Shown here: positions 58,526 through 64,000 of the stretch, piece by piece
Layout of the letters: each line of letters begins with the position of its first letter
Numbering within the stretch: position 1 is the stretch's first letter
Source of the DNA: Candidatus Villigracilis adiacens
GTDB taxonomy: Bacteria > Chloroflexota > Anaerolineae > Anaerolineales > Villigracilaceae
Assembly: GCA_016703605.1 (NCBI GenBank)
Contig: JADJBU010000007.1
Span: 62,001-126,000 of the forward strand
Direction of reading: 5' to 3'
Length of the DNA: 64,000 bases
Made by a program: the position numbers and the translations under genes
Notes under the pieces: generated by a model
What the model saw: only the letters and a program-made list of their open reading frames with translations
Database searches by the model: none
What the model was told of the DNA's origin: nothing

Positions 58526-59544
58526 TTGCGGAAGATGCCCGCCAGGTCGCCGCGATCCTTGCGGGCGAAGGCTTTCAGCAGGCTTTTGTTCAATTGGATC
58601 AATGAGAGTGTGACGATCAGCAATCCCGCCGCGGCAAGCATTGGGTCGCGGACGGCGGCGGGGATGAAGCGCAGGAAGATGATATAGGAAACCCTGTCGA
58701 GGGTGGGCTGGAGGATGATGGGCGAAAGAATTTTTGCAAACCCAATGCCCGCGAGGAAGACGCCCAGAACGAAAGCAGCCATCCAGAACTGGGTGCCCGC
58801 GCCTGGTTCAAGCCAGCGCCAGAAACTTGCGCGGAAGTAAATGCCGAGCGTATCCACGAGGGTGGCGAACAGCGCGCCGAATTTCATGCGTCCCATGCCG
58901 CCTTTGCGGACGTAGGATACCTCGACCGGGTTTTCGACGATCTTGTAGCCAAAACGCGAAGCGGCGACGAGCAGTTCAAGGTCGAAGGCGAAGCGGCTGA
59001 CTCTCATGCGCGGGATGGCGTTCTCCAACACTTCGCGCTTGAAGGCTTTGATGCCGGTCTGTGTGTCGGAGATGCTCAGGTCGAAGAGGAATTTCACCGT
59101 GTTGCGGTAAAGCGAACTGGTCATGCGGCGCGGCGCGGGGAAGCGGTTGGAGCTGGGGTCTTTTACGCCAGCCACCACGTCGGCTTGTTCTTCCTCCATG
59201 ACGGCGAGCAATTTTACTATGTAATGCGGCGCGATCTCGAGATCAGAGTCGAAGAAGACGATGACGTCGCCCCGCGCCTGTTCGAACCCGAAAAACAGCG
59301 AGGCGCCCTTCCCGGCATTTGTGTTCATCTGAAGCGGTTTGATGGACGGTCTCGATCTGGCGGCGCGCCTGATCTCTGCCAGCGTGTTGTCGGCGCTGCC
59401 GTCGTCCACGGCGATGATCTCGGCATTCTGCCCCTTGAGCGAGTCGTGAATGGCAAGCAGATTTTTGCGGATGTGCGAGCCTTCGTTGAATGCCGGGACG
59501 ATGACCGACAGGCGGGCGGCGCGTTTCTTTTTCGGGTTGGTCAT
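58522..59544 (-). CDS. Family 2 glycosyltransferase, dolichyl-phosphate-mannose-synthase-like
   Basis: 340 residues from the ATG at 59544; a TTG four codons earlier overlaps the upstream stop and is an alternative. GT-A motifs: LSVIVPAFNEGSHI, AVDDGSADNT and DSDLE; TSLYRNTVKFLFDLSISDTQ and FDLELLVAA are DPM1-type. C-terminal helices anchor it. Likely makes polyprenyl-phosphate sugar, the donor for the adjacent GT-C enzymes (inference). Confidence 0.9.
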   Translation of the reverse strand: MTNPKKKRAARLSVIVPAFNEGSHIRKNLLAIHDSLKGQNAEIIAVDDGSADNTLAEIRRAARSRPSIKPLQMNTNAGKGASLFFGFEQARGDVIVFFDSDLEIAPHYIVKLLAVMEEEQADVVAGVKDPSSNRFPAPRRMTSSLYRNTVKFLFDLSISDTQTGIKAFKREVLENAIPRMRVSRFAFDLELLVAASRFGYKIVENPVEVSYVRKGGMGRMKFGALFATLVDTLGIYFRASFWRWLEPGAGTQFWMAAFVLGVFLAGIGFAKILSPIILQPTLDRVSYIIFLRFIPAAVRDPMLAAAGLLIVTLSLIQLNKSLLKAFARKDRGDLAGIFRK

Positions 59545-59552
59545 TGGGCGCT

Positions 59553-62459
59553 TCAAGGCTCGATGTGAAATTCAACCGGGTTCGATTGAACAGTGGCGTT
59601 TCCCAGCGGGTCTACAAGCGGGAGTTTCTGGCTGAATGCCTGGAGGGAACAGCGATACACGCCCGGCTCCAGGTGTAATACGACATTGCCCTGTGAAATT
59701 TCATTTGGAAACGTGAATGTTTGCGCCGGTAAGGGGATGAAGTTATCGTCTGTCGGCGTGAAATCCGGTTCTGCCGCCATGACGATGGCGTCAATGAACA
59801 AAGCCATAAAGCCCAGCGGGTCGTCGTTGTATGGACGGCTGATTTCGCCTGTGTTCACCCCGGTGGGGACGTCGAAGGGACCGATCCGCTCCCATAACCA
59901 CTGGTTGACATCCTCCTGCTCGATATCGCTGAAAGGATACGCCGCCCCGTTCAGGCTGATAAAGCCGGGGGAGGTATCCGCGACGCGCTTGTAGTATCGC
60001 ACCCAGATATAAAGCGGCTGCGTTTCATCGGCTTGGAAACTAAACTGGGTGGGACGGCTGTCGAAGTTATCCATCAGGAACCCTTCGCCGGTCCAGCCGG
60101 TTGCGAAGGCGGTCGTCGCCTGCCATCCGGGACCCGGGCTGAGCGTTTCGACATCGATCCGCGTGTGCCGGACTTCCTGTGTTTCACATGCCATTGCCAC
60201 CCGGTTGGCTGTGCCTTGTGAAAGCGCCCAATGGAATGTATCCGGTTTTTGTTGTTCAAGCGTCAGTTCGGCGCTGACGCAGGCGGGGTTTTCCAAAATC
60301 TCGGGGCTGAGGTCTACGCGGGTGAAATAGTCGCCTTCCAGCCAGACGGCTCCCGGGTAGCATTTGCGGATGCCCGCCGTCAGTTCGTCGCGTTTTTCGA
60401 CTTCGTTTTCGCTGTGCGTATCGAGCAGGATCGAACGCGCCGGGCGGTCGCTCATTTCTTTGAGGGTTGGCAGGACTTCATCCAGCGCGACTTTGGCGTA
60501 GGAATGATCGACCTGGTCGATGGACAGGCTGCCCAGCATGAATAGTTCGATCATCTGGTGTTCGTTATTGAGGGCCTCGTTCGCCAGGGGAACGACCGCC
60601 AGCGCGATGAAGTTATCCATGCCGGCGGCGTCTCCCGCCAGTTCGGCAACCTCGCGCCGCATTTGCCGGTCTGAAAAATCGATGACTTCGTTGAAATAAA
60701 TGAAGAGGTTGAAAATGGGCAGCCAGGCGAGGACAGTGATCGAAACGGCTGTGAGGAGCGGGCGGAAGTCCCTGCCCAAGCCGCGCAGGCTTTCGCGGCT
60801 GAAGATGAACATCCCTGCCGCGGCAAGGATGTAAACGGCAGGCAATGCCGGGTAGTAGACCCTGCCAAAGGGGGAATGAGCCGCGATTGGGATGGGGAAA
60901 ATAAAGAGCAGCAGCCAGAGCGTCGTCCACAGCGAGAGTCGCTTGCGCAGGGTGGCGATGGCGGCTACAAATCCAAAGGTCATCCATGGCAGGAGGAACG
61001 CGTTGAGTAGGGGACCGTTTCGGTTGTAGAGAAAATCCTCATACATGCGATCGTACCAGCTGGAAATCACCCGCATAATATGAACCCAAAATACGGCTGT
61101 GTCCCCTCCCCATTCGCGGCTGCCGAATTCGTAGTAACTGAGCCTGCCGGTCATGTAGGGGATGATGAAGGGCATGATAAAGAGGGTCGGCGTTAGAAGA
61201 GCCATGATGTTTCGCATGGCGGAGCCGAACCCCTCCCTCTGGCGGACGGATTCGATGATTACGATCACCAGCATCGCCGGACCGATGGGCCAGACTGTGT
61301 CGTAGGTCAGGATGCCCAGGGCGAGCGCGATCCCTGCGATGGCGAAATGCGTCCAATGCTTTTTGTGGAGCGCCCATGCCAGTAGCAGCAGCGCGAGGAT
61401 GGGCCATATCTTGACGTGACTTTCGACGTTGGAGAGACGGCTGGCGCTGATATCAAAAATGGATGCGGCAAGCAGCCACGACGCCAGCAGCGCGATCGGC
61501 ATGGCGGCAATGCGCCGGACGAGCAGGTAGAAAATAAACGTTGCAATGACGCTGAAAAACGCGACTTCAAACCGCGCCGCAAAGAGCGATGGACCCAGCA
61601 GGCGGTGGAAGATCGTCTGCATGTAAAAACTGACGGGCAGGGAGTCACGATGGTAGAGCCCGCTCAGGTCCAGTTCGCCGCGCAGACCAAGCCAGACCAC
61701 CTCGGCGGTCCATTTGGCTTCATCGCCTTCGATGCCATAGGGATGGGATTGCAATTGATACATGCGCCCGAAGACCGCCAGCCCGACGATCAGGATGACG
61801 AGAGCCGCCTCCCAGTGTTTGGGCAGCGCGCGCGGACCTTCGATGCCTGCGGCTAAATCGTCGTTATTGAGCAGGCTCCAGACGAGAAAACCGGCAGCTG
61901 CCAGCAGGTAAAGCGGCACGCCCAGCGGAGACTGAATTTGCCCCGACACCATCCATTGCGCGCTTCCCGCCAGCGCCATGAAACTCCACAGGATGGACGT
62001 TCTGATTTTTTGCGGCGATCTTTTGACCAGCGCAAAGAGCGTAAACCCCAGCGCCAGCAGTCCGGTCAACAGATTGCTTGCCGTGGCGGTCTCGTGGAAG
62101 TAGAACACCAGATGGTTCCGCATCCAATGGACGAAGTAGAACGGGCTGCCGATCTCGCCGGGCGACTTTGTGAAGTCGCCCTTTATTTCGACCGGAGCTG
62201 AGAGCAGCGCGAAGATCAAAACAACGAGCAATACCCCGGCAAGCGCAAGTTCGCGGCGGTAGGTATTAATAAATAATGCAAGCGCCGATTTAAAGTCCCC
62301 GATGGCGGGGGGCGGGGCGGCCGATTCCGCCTGCGGGTTTGGGTCCGGCTCCGGTTGAGGATCGCTCCACCGCTGACGACGCGCCCACATTAGCAGCGCC
62401 AGGCTGGCTGCCGCCGCTGCCGCAATCGGAATCAGGGACCATACAGGGGTCGTTTCCAT
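59553..62459 (-). CDS. Large GT39/PMT-like membrane glycosyltransferase
   Basis: 968 residues. An N-terminal helix with a Pro/Glu-rich loop, then about 12-14 helices. The catalytic loop YGIEGDEAKWTAEVVWLGLR with RDSLPVSFYMQ is typical of GT-C family 39/83 enzymes (Glu-Asp motif). The last roughly 350 residues are an extracytoplasmic beta-rich domain (ATGWTGEGFLMDNF, IWVRYYKRV). Uses polyprenyl-phosphate sugar, probably to glycosylate proteins or polymers outside the membrane. First gene after the acyl-CoA dehydrogenase, 5 bp away. Confidence 0.88.
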   Translation of the reverse strand: METTPVWSLIPIAAAAAASLALLMWARRQRWSDPQPEPDPNPQAESAAPPPAIGDFKSALALFINTYRRELALAGVLLVVLIFALLSAPVEIKGDFTKSPGEIGSPFYFVHWMRNHLVFYFHETATASNLLTGLLALGFTLFALVKRSPQKIRTSILWSFMALAGSAQWMVSGQIQSPLGVPLYLLAAAGFLVWSLLNNDDLAAGIEGPRALPKHWEAALVILIVGLAVFGRMYQLQSHPYGIEGDEAKWTAEVVWLGLRGELDLSGLYHRDSLPVSFYMQTIFHRLLGPSLFAARFEVAFFSVIATFIFYLLVRRIAAMPIALLASWLLAASIFDISASRLSNVESHVKIWPILALLLLAWALHKKHWTHFAIAGIALALGILTYDTVWPIGPAMLVIVIIESVRQREGFGSAMRNIMALLTPTLFIMPFIIPYMTGRLSYYEFGSREWGGDTAVFWVHIMRVISSWYDRMYEDFLYNRNGPLLNAFLLPWMTFGFVAAIATLRKRLSLWTTLWLLLFIFPIPIAAHSPFGRVYYPALPAVYILAAAGMFIFSRESLRGLGRDFRPLLTAVSITVLAWLPIFNLFIYFNEVIDFSDRQMRREVAELAGDAAGMDNFIALAVVPLANEALNNEHQMIELFMLGSLSIDQVDHSYAKVALDEVLPTLKEMSDRPARSILLDTHSENEVEKRDELTAGIRKCYPGAVWLEGDYFTRVDLSPEILENPACVSAELTLEQQKPDTFHWALSQGTANRVAMACETQEVRHTRIDVETLSPGPGWQATTAFATGWTGEGFLMDNFDSRPTQFSFQADETQPLYIWVRYYKRVADTSPGFISLNGAAYPFSDIEQEDVNQWLWERIGPFDVPTGVNTGEISRPYNDDPLGFMALFIDAIVMAAEPDFTPTDDNFIPLPAQTFTFPNEISQGNVVLHLEPGVYRCSLQAFSQKLPLVDPLGNATVQSNPVEFHIEP

Positions 62460-62464
62460 GAATC

Positions 62465-63634
62465 CTATTTCTTCTCCAACTCCAGCCTGGAGATGACCAG
62501 CCTCTGTATCTCGCTTGTGCCTTCATATATCTCGGTGATCTTCGCGTCGCGGAAGTAGCGTTCAATGGGCAGTTCCTTGCTGTAGCCCATGCCGCCGTGA
62601 ATCTGCACCGCCTGGTGGGCGACGTACATGGCGGTCTCCGATGCAAATAGTTTCGCCATGGATGCTTCCAGTGAATACCGCCCGCCCGTCTGTTTGGAAT
62701 TCTCCTTTGCAAGCGCGGCATTAAAGATCAACAAGCGCGACGCCTCGATCCGGGTTTTCATATCGGCGAGCTTGAATCCGGTTCCCTGGAATTGACCGAT
62801 GGGCTGGCCGAACGCCTCGCGCTGACCCGCATACTGTCTGGCTGCTTCATAAGCCGCTTCGGCAATCCCGAGCGCCTGCGTGGCGATTCCGATCCGCCCG
62901 GCGTCCAGCACGGTCATGGCGATCTTGAAACCTTCGCCTTCCTTGCCGAGCAGGTTTTCCGCCGGGATGCGGCAGTTTTCGAAGATCAATTCGCTGGTGG
63001 CGGATGCGCGGATGCCAAGTTTCGGCTCCTTCTTTCCACGAATCAATCCCTGTGTTTTTCCGTCCACGAGAAAGGCGCTTACTCCCTTTTGCTTCTTTTC
63101 CGGGTCGGTCATCATGAAGACAACGAAAAAATCGGCGACCGGTCCACTGGTGACCCAGGACTTGCGCCCGTTCAAAACGTAATGATCGCCGTCGCGGATG
63201 GCGCGGCTGCTCATCGTCCCTGCATCGGAGCCGCTTTGGGGTTCGGTGAGCGAATATGCGCCGATGGCTTTGCCCGAGGCGATGGGCGTCAGGAACTTCT
63301 GCTTTTGTTCCTCCGTCCCGTACTTCAGGATGCCGTGGCAGTACAACGAATTATTGACAGACATGATGACGCCGTGCGAGGCGTCCACCTTGCAGATTTC
63401 TTCGAGCGCGAGGACGTAGGCGAGCGCGTCCATGCCCGCGCCGCCATATTGTTCCGGGATCTCGATTCCCATAAAGCCGAGCGCCCCCATTTTTTTGATG
63501 GTGGCGTGGGGGAATTCGCCCGTCTCGTCGAATTCGGCGGCAATGGGCGCGATCTCTTTTTGCGCGAAATCCCGCGCGGCGTCGCGCAGCATTTTATGTT
63601 CGTCAGTCAATGGGTGGATGGGCAGGTCAGTCAC
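62465..63634 (-). CDS. Acyl-CoA dehydrogenase, short-chain type
   Basis: FAD-dependent alpha,beta-dehydrogenation of acyl-CoA. 389 residues, full length. GAYSLTEPQSGSDAGTM is the flavin/substrate motif; QIHGGMGYSKELPIERYFRDAKI and the catalytic Glu in EIYEGTSEIQ match butyryl/short-branched-chain enzymes. Starts at GTG 63634 with a GGAGGA site; TATAAT on the minus strand at 63666-63661 may be its -10. Electron-transfer flavoprotein genes are not in view. Confidence 0.95.
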   Translation of the reverse strand: MTDLPIHPLTDEHKMLRDAARDFAQKEIAPIAAEFDETGEFPHATIKKMGALGFMGIEIPEQYGGAGMDALAYVLALEEICKVDASHGVIMSVNNSLYCHGILKYGTEEQKQKFLTPIASGKAIGAYSLTEPQSGSDAGTMSSRAIRDGDHYVLNGRKSWVTSGPVADFFVVFMMTDPEKKQKGVSAFLVDGKTQGLIRGKKEPKLGIRASATSELIFENCRIPAENLLGKEGEGFKIAMTVLDAGRIGIATQALGIAEAAYEAARQYAGQREAFGQPIGQFQGTGFKLADMKTRIEASRLLIFNAALAKENSKQTGGRYSLEASMAKLFASETAMYVAHQAVQIHGGMGYSKELPIERYFRDAKITEIYEGTSEIQRLVISRLELEKK

Positions 63635-63675
63635 GAGTTCCTCCGATATTGGATGGCAGAATTATACCGTGATGA

Positions 63676-63705
63676 TTGATTCGAGGCTGCGCGATGCGTT
63701 ATAAT
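63676..63705 (+). promoter_or_regulatory. Promoter of short leader/sRNA unit
   Basis: TTGATT (63676-63681), 18-base spacer, TATAAT (63700-63705) on the plus strand, divergent from the acyl-CoA dehydrogenase. Confidence 0.6.
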
Positions 63706-63711
63706 GCCCAA

Positions 63712-63811
63712 AGATTTAATAACTGATGTTACGCAGGAGCGCGCCGCGTAAGGTGAGTTGACAAGAACGGATTGTGCGGGATGAGACGGAACTCGTGTCC
63801 GTCTCATTTTT
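63712..63811 (+). ncRNA. Candidate 100-nt small RNA or attenuated leader
   Basis: Between the promoter at 63676-63705 and the terminator at 63781-63811 there is a transcript-sized unit of about 100 bases. It contains a TTACGC/GCGTAA hairpin (63729-63752) and an 11-codon ORF (63726-63761, ATG to TGA) rich in Arg and Lys. It could be an independent sRNA or a leader for the SET-domain gene 56 bases downstream. No known RNA family recognised. Confidence 0.4.
63781..63811 (+). terminator. Intrinsic terminator before SET-domain gene
   Basis: ATGAGACGGA pairs perfectly with TCCGTCTCAT around a 7-base loop, followed by T residues. Confidence 0.8.
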
Positions 63812-63866
63812 CGCCTCAACCCCGCCGAAACCTGACTCTCGCTTCCCGGCCTTTGCAAACCCGAAA

Positions 63867-64000
63867 ATGACCAATTCCTATTTCAACCCAAAATGCGAAT
63901 CCCGCCCGAATTCCCGCGGCGGCTGTTGCGTTTACACCCTTGCCCCGATCCAAAAAGGCGAGCTTGTCTCCCTGTGGGGCGGTACGATCCTGCACGAACG
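63867..64000 (+). CDS. SET-domain protein, N-terminal fragment
   Basis: 44 codons are inside the window. After MTNSYFNPKCESR the sequence VYTLAPIQKGELVSLWGG matches the first strands of a SET domain (the ...A...I.KGE.i...GG pattern), the SAM-binding lysine-methyltransferase fold. The rest, including the NHS/Y motifs, lies beyond the window. No Shine-Dalgarno is obvious before the ATG. Confidence 0.7.
   Translation, partial: MTNSYFNPKCESRPNSRGGCCVYTLAPIQKGELVSLWGGTILHE

Noticed and set aside
1..64000. tRNA or rRNA genes
   Set aside because: No cloverleaf-type sequence with GGTTCGA-like T arm and no rRNA signature was recognised by eye; a tRNAscan run would be decisive.

Overview
The window looks like a chromosomal segment of a Chloroflexota bacterium, probably an Anaerolineae/Anaerolineales relative. 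This is inference from gene content: a CarH-type B12 photoreceptor with carotenoid genes, a menaquinone-type MenC, a propionyl-CoA carboxylase set plus methylmalonyl-CoA epimerase, many Thr/Pro-rich lipoproteins and GT-C membrane glycosyltransferases. No rRNA, tRNA, CRISPR array, prophage or plasmid gene was recognised. About 60 protein genes are supported. Gene packing is tight, with many 1-8 bp start/stop overlaps.

Layout. 1-9.5 kb: a light-response locus. On the minus strand, crtI - carH - degV-like - DUF1295 - DUF4345 - DUF1475 - DUF3159 - phrB - P450 form one tightly spaced operon. Divergently, crtB is followed by a TspO-like gene and a lipoprotein esterase. Both promoters sit inside one perfect palindrome. 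11.2-13.1 kb: methylmalonyl-CoA epimerase and tilS. 13.1-14.0 kb: a recombinase-fold protein that has lost its catalytic residues. 14.1-14.4 kb: two nested miniature elements. 14.4-26.4 kb: minus-strand genes for a LysM/M23 wall protein, an MFS exporter, YedK, a frameshifted sensor kinase, SelB, coiled-coil proteins and a three-gene membrane module resembling complex I/Mrp antiporter subunits. 26.5-35.0 kb: lipoproteins (DUF3048, CapA), MenC, RidA and a two-component system. 35.0-42.6 kb: an exopolysaccharide/wall cluster (GT2, polyprenyl sugar phosphotransferase, two sugar-nucleotide epimerases/dehydratases, two FemAB aminoacyltransferases). 42.7-48.6 kb: cNMP-binding protein, GT-C enzyme, fabF, rplS, a gamma-Glu hydrolase and murI. 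48.6-54.1 kb: acyl-CoA carboxylase (carboxyltransferase, biotin carboxylase, biotin carrier) with HD and CYTH proteins. 54.1-62.5 kb: membrane glycosyltransferases, a methyltransferase and a dehydrogenase. 62.5-64 kb: acyl-CoA dehydrogenase, a short promoter-terminator unit and the start of a SET-domain gene.

Two signals stand out. First, the CarH operon carries four unassigned membrane proteins between the photoreceptor and the photolyase, and its CarH has an unusual light-state ligand position and a C-terminal extension. Second, short tandem repeats with 7-, 8- or 9-base units occur at more than ten places. They lie between genes and also in frame inside genes (P450, photolyase, both FemAB proteins), and the same heptamer family appears in both settings. 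They resemble the short tandemly repeated repetitive (STRR) sequences of filamentous cyanobacteria. Three miniature elements with terminal inverted repeats and a few leaderless-type gene starts complete the picture.
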